Source: Parachlamydiales bacterium
Lineage (GTDB): Bacteria; Chlamydiota; Chlamydiia; Chlamydiales; SM23-39
Assembly (NCBI GenBank): GCA_003151315.1
Contig: PLXF01000003.1
Coordinates: forward strand, 1-10,370
Direction: 5' to 3'
Length of the DNA stretch: 10,370 bases
Positions 1 to 7,107 of this stretch are shown here, one piece after another. The notes under the pieces were generated by a model. The model had not been told where the DNA came from, made no database searches, and saw nothing but the letters and a program-made list of their open reading frames with translations. Both the position numbers and the translations under genes were made by a program. The first letter of the stretch is position 1. Every line of letters begins with the position of its first letter.

Positions 1-44
1 GCGCTTCCTCCCGGCCCTAAAGGACCGGGTTTCCGCGCTGTCAA
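1..44 (+). mobile_element. Putative right end (3' terminus) of an IS200/IS605-family element, partial
   Basis: The first 38 bases fold into a strong imperfect hairpin: CCCGG (10-14) pairs with CCGGG (25-29), CC (16-17) with GG (22-23), with a TAAA loop and one C.A mismatch. It is flanked by GCGC at 1-4 and 35-38. The order GCGCTTCCTCC-hairpin-GTTTCCGCGC is the style I know from the subterminal hairpin of IS605/TnpB elements, which is also the 3' end of their guide (omega/re) RNA. It is followed at 41-44 by TCAA, the right-end cleavage sequence known for IS608. The transposase or TnpB gene would lie to the left, outside the window. The alternative is a transcription terminator hairpin, but only three T follow it. 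Confidence 0.5.
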
Positions 45-48
45 AAGG

Positions 49-780
49 ATGAAAGGTCGTTTCCTAGTAAGTTCCAATGAAGATCCAGCAGAAGGGAACG
101 TCTATGCAGACAAGTCTTCCCTTGTCCTTGATTGGCTGCTTCGAGAAGGGCTTTCCAAAGAAAGCTTTTCGTTGAGGGAAGTTGCTAAAGAAGCAGGGGT
201 AAGTCTTGGTTTAGTTCAGCGTGTTTTCAATATTCTGGTACTGAAAGGACTTCTTCAAGTTGAAGGAGTAAGAACCTCCAAGAGGTTTTCCTTTAACAAA
301 CCAAAAGAGCTTCTAGAGAGCTGGTTAGAGCACTATAGCATCGTGAAAAAATGCAAAATCAGAACGTATCGTTCCGCTCTTTCTGGAAAGTCAGAGTGGT
401 TCAAGGCTTTAAAGAAATCTGGATTCGATCAAAACGTAATTTTGGCTCTTCATTCGGCAGCTGAAGCACTTGGGCTTAAGAATACCAATCTAGAAGGATT
501 AGAATTGTATGTCCTTGACCCTTCCACCAGAGCGAAATTGGAAAATGCTTTGCAATTAGAGCCCCAAGAAAGAGGGTACGAGGTTTTATTGATCGAGCCT
601 TACTACAAAATGCTGCTCAAGCAAAATAGGAAGGACGGTAAAGAAATTGGCATTTGCCCGCTTCTCCTTACCTTTTTAGATCTTTATCATTTTCCTCTGC
701 GAGGACAAGAACAAGCAGAATTTATAGCTCAGCGAGCACCTGAACTGAAACGCATCTACAAAATCCTTAAGAACAAATGA
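49..780 (+). CDS. Winged-helix antitoxin, type IV toxin-antitoxin AbiEi-like
   Basis: 243 residues. Residues 24-85 read as a winged helix-turn-helix (SLREVAKEAGVSLGLVQRV is the HTH core). The C-terminal half carries the LLLTFLDLYHFPLRGQEQAEFI stretch (about 205-230, given here only to mark it), which matches the conserved pattern of AbiEi-type antitoxins: aliphatic run, DLY, then RG-x-x-QAE. In this family the protein represses its own operon and counteracts the downstream nucleotidyltransferase. Here the stop codon overlaps the start of that partner gene (ATGA, 777-780), so the two are translationally coupled. The start is uncertain: AAGG lies directly against the ATG at 49 with no proper spacing, and the frame stays open leftward to the window edge through the IS-like hairpin. 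Insertion of the mobile element may have removed the native leader or start. A plain HTH regulator is the alternative, but the pairing makes antitoxin likelier. Confidence 0.8.
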   Translation: MKGRFLVSSNEDPAEGNVYADKSSLVLDWLLREGLSKESFSLREVAKEAGVSLGLVQRVFNILVLKGLLQVEGVRTSKRFSFNKPKELLESWLEHYSIVKKCKIRTYRSALSGKSEWFKALKKSGFDQNVILALHSAAEALGLKNTNLEGLELYVLDPSTRAKLENALQLEPQERGYEVLLIEPYYKMLLKQNRKDGKEIGICPLLLTFLDLYHFPLRGQEQAEFIAQRAPELKRIYKILKNK

Positions 781-1571
781 AACAGATTCAAGAAGACAAG
801 ATCATTTCAGAATTTTTAAAATCACTGGGGCCATGGCGAGAGTTCGTTGTTATCGGAGGCGGTTTTGCTCTTTTCATTTACAAGCTTTACCTCGCCGATC
901 CCAAGCTCGAGAATCTCCCTGTTGGAACGCGCGATATCGATTCGTTGATTCCAAGAAGAGTTCCTGAGATCTCTAAAAAGAACATCGCTAAATATCTCAA
1001 TGAAGCGGGCTTTACTCACGTCTTCAAAGATGTCGATATCCCTGCAACCGAAAGTTTTGTGAAAGAGATCGATGGTGTGGAAGTAGAAATCGAGTTTTTA
1101 ACGGACTCGGCAACCCGAGATGATAAGAATAAAAATGTCGTGATCGCGGGCATTGTTGCTCAGCCTTTAAGCTACTTGACGCTGAGCCTGCAAACGACAA
1201 TGGAATTTCAGACTTACTCGCATGAAGTGGGAAAAGTGGTCTCACCTGGAGCATGGATCTTCCATAAAGGGCTTACTTTTACTAGGCGGAAAAGCTCATC
1301 AAAGATGCTCAAGGATCTCTATGGAATCTGGTATGTAACCACGCAACTGGGAGATTTTTCCGATCAAGCGCTTGCTGAGTTTGCCTTCCTCTCTCAGCAG
1401 CATTCAAAATGGCTGCAGACATTTCAAAAGCAATTGTCCAACTGGATGAATCAAGCTTCTCCCGCTGATTGGTCTAAGTTAGAAGTTCAAGATCCAGCGG
1501 GTAAATTGAAGAAGCTTGGTTTTGAACGATCTTTGAAGACGCTTGTTACGAGCGGCGAAAAAAAGCATTAG
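777..1571 (+). CDS. Nucleotidyltransferase toxin, AbiEii-like (type IV toxin-antitoxin)
   Basis: 264 residues with the polymerase-beta-type nucleotidyltransferase core. A VIGGGFALF strand-loop (about 24-32) is followed by TRDIDSL (51-57), giving the DxD metal pair D53 and D55, and a third acidic strand VEVEIEF lies around 101-107. A later basic helix, KMLKDLYGIW (176-185), fits the KD-containing second motif of AbiEii/MNT toxins. Proteins of this type transfer nucleotides to an RNA target (tRNA for some relatives) and arrest growth unless held by the cognate antitoxin. The start codon overlaps the antitoxin stop by four bases, the usual antitoxin-toxin order for AbiE. The acidic residues needed for catalysis are all visible, so the protein may be active. 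Which AbiE subfamily it belongs to cannot be settled by eye. Confidence 0.8.
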   Translation: MKQIQEDKIISEFLKSLGPWREFVVIGGGFALFIYKLYLADPKLENLPVGTRDIDSLIPRRVPEISKKNIAKYLNEAGFTHVFKDVDIPATESFVKEIDGVEVEIEFLTDSATRDDKNKNVVIAGIVAQPLSYLTLSLQTTMEFQTYSHEVGKVVSPGAWIFHKGLTFTRRKSSSKMLKDLYGIWYVTTQLGDFSDQALAEFAFLSQQHSKWLQTFQKQLSNWMNQASPADWSKLEVQDPAGKLKKLGFERSLKTLVTSGEKKH

Positions 1572-1574
1572 GAT

Positions 1575-2825
1575 TTAAAGACTTATCCCTTTACAAAACC
1601 ATTCTATTGTTTCTTTGCTTTTTATCCCTGCGCCTCCCAAGGGATGACCATAACTTCTATATGTCGAGAGGAAGTAGAGATTGGATATGACTTCTTCGAG
1701 GAAGTCAATGTAGAGTTTTACGTCTTTCCATTCTGGTTGATAAGCTGGATTTTTGAGGTCAACATGAGCTGCAACCCGATCTCTGTAATCATTGATGATT
1801 TTTCTTTTCTCAAACAGGTTACTTCTAATTTCTTCAAAATTTTCGGCGCGAGGTTGCCCCCGTTCATTTAAACCGAATTTAAAGAACACTTTTGAAAGTT
1901 GTTCATGTCGATTGAGGCAAGCTAAATATTCGCTTTTGCGAATCCGATCAGCATTGCTTTGTGCCTCTACGAGTTTCTTTAAAGGAGTCTTTTTAAATAA
2001 GCATGTGTATTTAGAAGTGATTGAGTTAACAAGGGATAACGTTTTATCTGTGATATCAGAAAGTGAGATGACAATAAATTTACACAAGTCTTCAAATAAC
2101 AAAATAAGAGAAACGTTTTGGATTGGAATATTTGGTAAGTTCTGAGCAACAGCAACAAGTACTCCGAACTTGTGTTTCAATATGTCAAATGGGTCAAAGA
2201 TCTCGCTCTTTATTCTATTAGAAAACTCTTCTCGCAATAAATAGTGCACGTCAAGGTTTTCTGTAATAAATTTAACATGTTCTTCCGTCAGTGGGTGAAG
2301 TTCAGCTCCATTGTATAGTTTATCAATCGTTCCGTTAAGAAATGGCGGCAAAGTCTTCATTCTTGTTCTCTTACAAACTTTTTCTTCCTTTACTAAAGAG
2401 AGAAATTCTAAGGAAATATTTGAGAACAAGAGACATACGATCTCCTGAAAACGGATCCCCTCATTCCAAAGTGCTTTAAGAAAATCGAGGCGCATTTGCA
2501 TTCGAGAGGTAGTGGCTCCTAGAATTAGTGCTTTGTCATACGATTGATAGAGCGGCTTCCAAGCACAAAAGAGGCCTTGATTCGTTGCCCAATCTAACAC
2601 ATAAAGCCTTTGACTTGGAGAGAGTTCCGCAATCTCCCAGCGTTCCTGTCCGGACTTACGCAACCAGTGTTTCTGAGTTTCTGTGACAAGATCTGCATCA
2701 GCCGGTATATCTAACGCGGCAGCGAGTTCTGAGAGGGCAGATGGATCGATTTTTCGATCTTGAATTGGTAGCTCAAATACCAGGCAGTTGCAGCAGATGG
2801 CTAATAAGAAAATCCAGTTCTTCAT
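1575..2825 (-). CDS. Chimeric protein: secreted N-terminal part joined to a HEPN-like C-terminal domain
   Basis: 416 residues from the chosen start. The frame is open further to an ATG at 2858, but GGAG at 2837-2834 lies 8 bases before the ATG at 2825, and starting there places a signal peptide (MKNWIFLLAICCNCLVFE) at the very N-terminus. Residues 20-130 are a soluble domain (YVLDWATNQGLFCAWKPLY, then LILGATTSRMQMRLDFL) that resembles a family I associate with environmental chlamydiae, from memory only. At about residue 130 (position near 2435) the sequence changes to AT-rich, Leu/Ile/Lys-rich helical protein. Its end contains YRDRVAAHVD, where R348 and H354 form the R-x5-H motif of HEPN ribonucleases (AbiU2-like context). 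It converges on the AbiE operon with a 3-base gap. It looks like a truncated secreted protein fused to a defence-type domain. Function is unknown; the HEPN call is tentative. Confidence 0.55.
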   Translation of the reverse strand: MKNWIFLLAICCNCLVFELPIQDRKIDPSALSELAAALDIPADADLVTETQKHWLRKSGQERWEIAELSPSQRLYVLDWATNQGLFCAWKPLYQSYDKALILGATTSRMQMRLDFLKALWNEGIRFQEIVCLLFSNISLEFLSLVKEEKVCKRTRMKTLPPFLNGTIDKLYNGAELHPLTEEHVKFITENLDVHYLLREEFSNRIKSEIFDPFDILKHKFGVLVAVAQNLPNIPIQNVSLILLFEDLCKFIVISLSDITDKTLSLVNSITSKYTCLFKKTPLKKLVEAQSNADRIRKSEYLACLNRHEQLSKVFFKFGLNERGQPRAENFEEIRSNLFEKRKIINDYRDRVAAHVDLKNPAYQPEWKDVKLYIDFLEEVISNLYFLSTYRSYGHPLGGAGIKSKETIEWFCKGISL

Positions 2826-2940
2826 ACAAAAATCTCCAAGAAAGATCCCCTCTACCATGTCTGTCTATAAATTTGGAATTTAGATTGCTCTGGTGCAATA
2901 TATTTTTTGAGATGTAGGGGATGCTTGAAAAAGTGAGCAG

Positions 2941-2976
2941 TGGTATACTGGTTCATTCTTTTTTGAGCATAAGGAG
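2941..2976 (+). promoter_or_regulatory. Extended -10 promoter and Shine-Dalgarno of the three-gene operon
   Basis: TGGTATACT at 2941-2949 is an extended -10 box (TG-n-TATACT). No good -35 lies at the right distance (TTGAAA at 2925-2930 is only 13 bases upstream), which is usual for extended -10 promoters. Transcription would begin near 2956. AAGGAG at 2971-2976 lies 6 bases before the ATG at 2983, giving a short leader of about 27 bases. Confidence 0.6.
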
Positions 2977-2982
2977 CCTCTA

Positions 2983-4647
2983 ATGTCTTTTCTTACACGG
3001 CTTTTGCCTAGGGCGTGTCCCTCTTTTTCCCATACAGCGCTGCCGCAAGCAGTGAGAAATTTTACAGGACATAGCAGGGGACGTTGTTTTCAGCCGCTTC
3101 CATCCATAGGAAAGAAGGTTTCTCTTCCACCGAGTATTCCTTCTTGTTCCCTTTCATTTACCCAAAAATTATCTCCTTCTTACTCTCATACAGAACAAAC
3201 TGGAGGTGCATCTATGCATAAGACTAAAAAAATTGGATTGGCTCTTCTGTTAGGAGTTCTTTTGGCATTACCTCTGGGTATCTATGCTGGGTCCACTAAT
3301 AAGCCTGCTTCCACGGAACAATCGCAGCCGATTGTGCTATCCAAGGCGTCTGGGGTCGAATGGGCTCGGAAGTGTGTTGGTCAGTATCCCGAAATTCTCT
3401 GGTTAGCGGATGCCAAAGTACGCAAGACGGAAGAGGGGGTTGCTACTCTGCAAGGGGCTTATTCAGAGCAACTATTTGGTCAGAAATTCATAGAATTTGA
3501 TCGAACGATCATGACTCTTCATTGTTTGCAGTTGGTTCTCGATGGTAGCGATAAGGCGTATCAAGAATTTACTGCGGCACAACCTGAAAACGCAAAGCTC
3601 TCAAAGGAAAGTTTTAATAAACTGCATCTGCAGGGTGTGACCTTGCTTCAGTCGAAATATCAAGGAATGTCCAAATTGGAAATAATGCAGGCTATGGAAG
3701 CATCGCTTGTGCTTGGTGATATAGGAAAAAGTGAACAGGCGAGGGCTGTGTTTAAACCGTATGGAGCAGGAGCGCCTGATCATGATGATTTTCATGGTGA
3801 GGTTATGCAGATTCTGCAAAAAAATCCTGAGCTTTGCCCGACTTTTGCTCGCCTGACTCCAGCGGCTAAAAAACTTCTTCTTCAGTCAGCAAATTTGGCT
3901 CACTATGGACACATTACCCATATCGAAGGCGGCCCCGCTATGTTTTCGCATTTGAAACAAAGTGGTGTGGCAGTAGATTCCCCAGTGGCTTTGTCTTTTG
4001 ATCTGTTCGTTCATACTTGTGATGTGGCGGGTGCTTTGGGACATGTGAATAACCAATCTTCTTTGGTTTATACGGAACCTTCTCATCGCGCGATGCAGGG
4101 AATGACAGACGCTTGTAAAGTGCTCGGCGATCCAACCAAAACGGAAATCGATGCTTACAATGCCTACCTGTCGCTCCGAGCTAATTGGCTTGGGTTAGAT
4201 CCTCAAGATCGCACTTGTCGTGCTCTTGCGAGAATGGGGGCTATGCTCCGCTTGTTTACTCCCGAAGAGGGCCTAATTTTGAAACAGGCTGTTTCAAAGT
4301 TGGATCCTGATATACAGGCTCGAATTATTGCTCAATTGGATCTGCGAGATGGCAGAGAGTTTGGACGTACCCCAACATATATGCCTGCTGTGCTTGTGAA
4401 CCTCGCAAATAACCCTGAGTTGGGCGCTTCAAAAGAAGAGAGGCTGTCACAGGCGGTGGTTTTAGGGCTGCCGTTTGTTGCTCGCGTTTTGGAAAAACAT
4501 AAGCAAAACCTGGAGGATCATACAGCAGATCCTACTATCCCCCTAAACTTCAATAAAGCTGCAGGAACAGCAAAAAATGCTCCTAATACACTTGCAAGGG
4601 CGTTCAGTATAGATTTGGAGGGGAATGTATGCGTTTCTGGGCGTTAA
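2983..4647 (+). CDS. Exported helical protein with a degenerate HD-like domain, possible dual start
   Basis: 554 residues from this start, or 477 from an internal ATG at 3214 that has its own Shine-Dalgarno. Residues 78-103 of the long form are a textbook Sec signal peptide (MHKTKKIGLALLLGVLLALPLGIYAG). The preceding 77 residues are rich in Ser, Pro, Arg and Lys with one acidic residue. The body is helical. It holds LVLGDIGKS (242-250), which looks like an HD-domain HDIGK with His replaced by Gly, then DHDDFHGEV (266-274), HYGHITH (307-313) and HTCDVAGALGH (344-354), a plausible metal-binding His/Asp set. The charged DLRDGREFGRTPTYMPAVLV stretch (453-472) follows. The HD fold is inference; I do not recognise a named family. 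The gene is first in an operon: its end overlaps the next gene by 19 bases, and a third gene follows. Confidence 0.75.
   Translation: MSFLTRLLPRACPSFSHTALPQAVRNFTGHSRGRCFQPLPSIGKKVSLPPSIPSCSLSFTQKLSPSYSHTEQTGGASMHKTKKIGLALLLGVLLALPLGIYAGSTNKPASTEQSQPIVLSKASGVEWARKCVGQYPEILWLADAKVRKTEEGVATLQGAYSEQLFGQKFIEFDRTIMTLHCLQLVLDGSDKAYQEFTAAQPENAKLSKESFNKLHLQGVTLLQSKYQGMSKLEIMQAMEASLVLGDIGKSEQARAVFKPYGAGAPDHDDFHGEVMQILQKNPELCPTFARLTPAAKKLLLQSANLAHYGHITHIEGGPAMFSHLKQSGVAVDSPVALSFDLFVHTCDVAGALGHVNNQSSLVYTEPSHRAMQGMTDACKVLGDPTKTEIDAYNAYLSLRANWLGLDPQDRTCRALARMGAMLRLFTPEEGLILKQAVSKLDPDIQARIIAQLDLRDGREFGRTPTYMPAVLVNLANNPELGASKEERLSQAVVLGLPFVARVLEKHKQNLEDHTADPTIPLNFNKAAGTAKNAPNTLARAFSIDLEGNVCVSGR
3202..3216 (+). 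promoter_or_regulatory. Internal Shine-Dalgarno and ATG inside the first operon gene
   Basis: GGAGG at 3202-3206 lies 7 bases before an in-frame ATG at 3214, exactly where the Sec signal peptide begins. TGGAGGTGCATCTATG here and TGGAGATGTATCTATG before the third gene of the same operon differ at two of sixteen positions. This argues that 3214 is a real, perhaps the main, translation start. Confidence 0.6.
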
Positions 4648-5441
4648 ATTCTCTTAAATCGCAGCTTGCAAAATCTCTCGCTATTTTAAAGCCTTGTCTC
4701 ATGCTCTTTTTATGGGGATCTCCCTTAGCAGCTGCCCCCAATTCCCCACCGAAGATTCAGGCGGTTACTTTTGATTGCGATGGTATCCTGGTTGATACGG
4801 AGTATTTGAAATTTTTAGCTTGGCAAGAGGCTTTAGCGAATCATAACATTGGCTTTTCCATTGAAGAATACATGCCGCTTGTTGGCCACAGTTCTAAAAA
4901 CATCCTGAAGATGATTCAGCAAGCAAAGAACATGAGTTTGTCTGATGAGATCATCGAGCTGAAAAACCTCAGGTATAAAGAATTACAAAAACAAGGCGTT
5001 TCTGCTATCCAACCCATGGTTGATTTCGCTCGCTGCATATCGGAAAACAGAAAAGAATTGGGATTACAGTTGGGGCTTGCCTCTTCTGCTCCACAAGAGG
5101 AAATCCTAATGAATTTGCAACAGATTGGATTGGCAGATGCTTTTGATCTTGTGATTTCTGGATCGGATGATTTGGATGATTACATCGATGCCGAGGGGAA
5201 AAACAAGCCGAAACCCTATATTTACATCGAATCCGCCAAACGACTCAATGTGTCGCCTGAAATGTGCGTTGTTTTTGAAGACACAACAGCAGGAATTGAA
5301 GCTGCAGCAGGGGCTGGAATGATTGCGATCGCAGTTCCAAACCGATTCACTTTAAACCAAGATTTTTCAAAGTCGTCTCAGGTGATTTCTTCCTATGAAG
5401 AGTTGAGTTCATTTAACCATTTACACCAGCCTAATCCATAA
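4629..5441 (+). CDS. HAD-superfamily hydrolase (beta-phosphoglucomutase/CbbY-like) with a signal peptide
   Basis: 270 residues. All HAD motifs are present: FDCDGILVDTE with nucleophile D49 and acid/base D51, motif II Ser in LASSAP (S152/S153), the Lys of KPKPYIY (K195), and VFEDTTAGIEAAAGAGM with E217/D218. A helical cap follows motif I, as in the phosphoglycolate phosphatase/beta-phosphoglucomutase group, which acts on small sugar or carboxylate phosphates. Unusually, some 36 residues precede the catalytic core and form a signal-peptide-like segment (CLMLFLWGSPLAAA), so the enzyme seems to be exported. GGAGGGG at 4617-4623 lies 5 bases before the ATG, inside the end of the upstream gene, with a 19-base overlap. 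The next gene begins 14 bases after the stop. Substrate cannot be read from the sequence. Confidence 0.88.
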   Translation: MRFWALNSLKSQLAKSLAILKPCLMLFLWGSPLAAAPNSPPKIQAVTFDCDGILVDTEYLKFLAWQEALANHNIGFSIEEYMPLVGHSSKNILKMIQQAKNMSLSDEIIELKNLRYKELQKQGVSAIQPMVDFARCISENRKELGLQLGLASSAPQEEILMNLQQIGLADAFDLVISGSDDLDDYIDAEGKNKPKPYIYIESAKRLNVSPEMCVVFEDTTAGIEAAAGAGMIAIAVPNRFTLNQDFSKSSQVISSYEELSSFNHLHQPNP

Positions 5442-5455
5442 TTGGAGATGTATCT

Positions 5456-6757
5456 ATGTCAATTTCTTTGTCCACAGCGGCCGTTTGCTTTATAGCTTGC
5501 CACGGTGGCCCCGCCGATCATTTTTCGACGTTTGCCGAAGACTTGATCAAAAAAGGCTATAAAGTGGAAATTTATGCGACAGGCCCGGCGCTGAAGAAAT
5601 TTCAAGATCGCCACCTCGAAATAGTAAAACCTTTTTCCTTGGAGAATATCTCTGAAGAGGCTGCAGCAGTTGAACTTGCTCAAAAATGCGGCAACGCAAA
5701 AGTCATCGTTACAGATGTGGGACATGTCTTTGATGTCACGCTCCAAAAAACTTTGGCAAGTCATGCTCCAAAAGCCTTGCGGTTAGCTTATTATGACAAC
5801 CCAGAGCCCTATGTTCCAGGTGGGTATTCATCTGTGGCAGCCAAGGTAATGATGGCAGCTCAAGGAGTTCTATTTGCGAATGGGAACCTTAGCAAAACTC
5901 CTATTTATCAAGCTCCCACGGAAGAAATCCCGTTAGCGTTAGAAAAGAGAATGGGCATCGGGTATTACCCAGTAAATCAGGCTGAAAAAATTGCTAAGAG
6001 GCGGGCGGTAGATCAGGCTCAAATCCGCGCACAGCTATTTGCCAAACATTCCTTAGTAGATCGAGGGCAAAAAGTCTTGGTGTATGCGGGAGGAAATAAC
6101 GATGAGTATTTTTCAAAAGCTTTACCAGCTTTTCTTCGGTTTATCGAGGAGGCGTCTCAACTCCAAGATCTCTCAAACGTTGTGGTATTATTGCAGCAGC
6201 ATCCAGGAGCCAAAGAGAAGAATCTCGATGTGAACCTGGTTAAGCAATGGATGGGGCAGCATATTCAAGGTGGCATCCCTCAAATTTTGATATCGGAGAT
6301 GAGTTCAGACGAGGCTCAAGTAGTTGCTGATGCAATGCTGTATTATCAGACGAGTATGGGGCCTCAATTCGTTCTCGCTGGCATTCCGACTATGCAGGTA
6401 GGACATAACACTTATGAAGATATTCTCGTGAGAAATCGGCTTTGCCCTTCGGTAACAGACTCTGTTGGATTTGTGAATGCGTTTACTCATCTACAAGAAA
6501 GAGTTGGAGTAGATTCGGGCCATGAGGCGATTTATCAAGGATTAGGAATCACCTCTCATTGGGCAAAACAATTGGAAGATGCCATTAATCATTTTAAACC
6601 AGTAGATGAAATCGCTCATGAAGAAGAAGTGGCTCGTCAGCCTGCAAAGAAAGAGCGAACCTCAATGCGCTCTTATCTTTTAGGGGCCAGCATTGCTTTG
6701 GCTGTGGGATATTGCGCGATCCGGCTATTTAAACGAATTGGGGCAGCTAAAGCATAG
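5456..6757 (+). CDS. GT-B-like glycosyltransferase/epimerase-fold protein with a C-terminal membrane anchor
   Basis: 433 residues. The N-terminal part (about 8-45, ACHGGPADHFSTFAEDL then GYKVEIYATGPALKKF) reads as the first Rossmann half of a GT-B fold. A second half begins near 205 (VLVYAGGNNDEYF) and ends with YYQTSMGPQFVLAGIPTMQVGH (296-317, marked by its two ends), resembling the donor-binding region of GT-B glycosyltransferases and UDP-sugar 2-epimerases. The fold call is from pattern only and the donor and acceptor are unknown. Residues about 406-424 are a single hydrophobic helix followed by KRIGAAKA, which would hang the enzyme on a membrane by its C-terminus with the catalytic domain in the cytoplasm. 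GGAG at 5444-5447 is 8 bases before the ATG. It is last in the operon and converges on the XRE gene with only 11 bases between stops and no terminator hairpin visible. Confidence 0.65.
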   Translation: MSISLSTAAVCFIACHGGPADHFSTFAEDLIKKGYKVEIYATGPALKKFQDRHLEIVKPFSLENISEEAAAVELAQKCGNAKVIVTDVGHVFDVTLQKTLASHAPKALRLAYYDNPEPYVPGGYSSVAAKVMMAAQGVLFANGNLSKTPIYQAPTEEIPLALEKRMGIGYYPVNQAEKIAKRRAVDQAQIRAQLFAKHSLVDRGQKVLVYAGGNNDEYFSKALPAFLRFIEEASQLQDLSNVVVLLQQHPGAKEKNLDVNLVKQWMGQHIQGGIPQILISEMSSDEAQVVADAMLYYQTSMGPQFVLAGIPTMQVGHNTYEDILVRNRLCPSVTDSVGFVNAFTHLQERVGVDSGHEAIYQGLGITSHWAKQLEDAINHFKPVDEIAHEEEVARQPAKKERTSMRSYLLGASIALAVGYCAIRLFKRIGAAKA

Positions 6758-6768
6758 GCTGCTGCGGA

Positions 6769-7107
6769 TTAACAAATGGCGATACATCCTCTGCCGGAAA
6801 AGATGTTTTGACGACGGGGTTTTCTCACTCTAATTTCTATTTTACATCCCAAGATGGCTAGGTAGTGGAGGAGGGTATCGGTGCTGAATTCAGAAAGATG
6901 CCCATTTACCAGCATAGAGACTTTGGATTGCTTGACTCCGAGCTTTTTAGCGACCTCGTGTTGGGTGAGACCGCTTTTTTCAATGAGATCGCCGACTTCG
7001 TCTAAGAGTTCGGATCTGGCGAGGAGTTCATCTGCGTCTTTTCTGCCAAGAGCGGCAAAAATATTGCCTTCATCGACTTCGTACTCGAGTTCTTTTTTTT
7101 TAGTCAT
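6769..7107 (-). CDS. XRE-family antitoxin, HigA-type (HTH_37-like), without a toxin partner
   Basis: 112 residues from the ATG at 7107, which GAGG precedes by 7 bases. The frame is open upstream to a GTG at 7323, but that part is integrase remnant. Residues 10-35 (VDEGNIFAALGRKDADELLARSEL) and the helix-turn-helix at about 46-68 (GLTQHEVAKKLGVKQSKVS) match the small XRE proteins that pair with Gp49/HigB-like RNase toxins; FSTDTLLHYLAILGCKIEI (74-92) is the family's C-terminal signature. Such proteins bind the operon promoter and neutralise a ribosome-dependent mRNase. The toxin gene normally lies directly upstream; here that place is taken by broken integrase sequence, so the antitoxin looks orphaned. 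Read-through from 7323 could give a 184-residue fusion of an integrase core-binding domain and the antitoxin. Confidence 0.85.
   Translation of the reverse strand: MTKKKELEYEVDEGNIFAALGRKDADELLARSELLDEVGDLIEKSGLTQHEVAKKLGVKQSKVSMLVNGHLSEFSTDTLLHYLAILGCKIEIRVRKPRRQNIFSGRGCIAIC

Noticed and set aside
1792..2145. Plus-strand open frame opposite the chimeric gene
   Set aside because: No ribosome binding site or recognisable motif; the minus-strand frame is longer and carries a HEPN-type motif.
2925..2949. Classic -35/-10 promoter with TTGAAA and TATACT
   Set aside because: Spacing is only 13 bases; the TG ahead of TATACT makes an extended -10 promoter the better reading.
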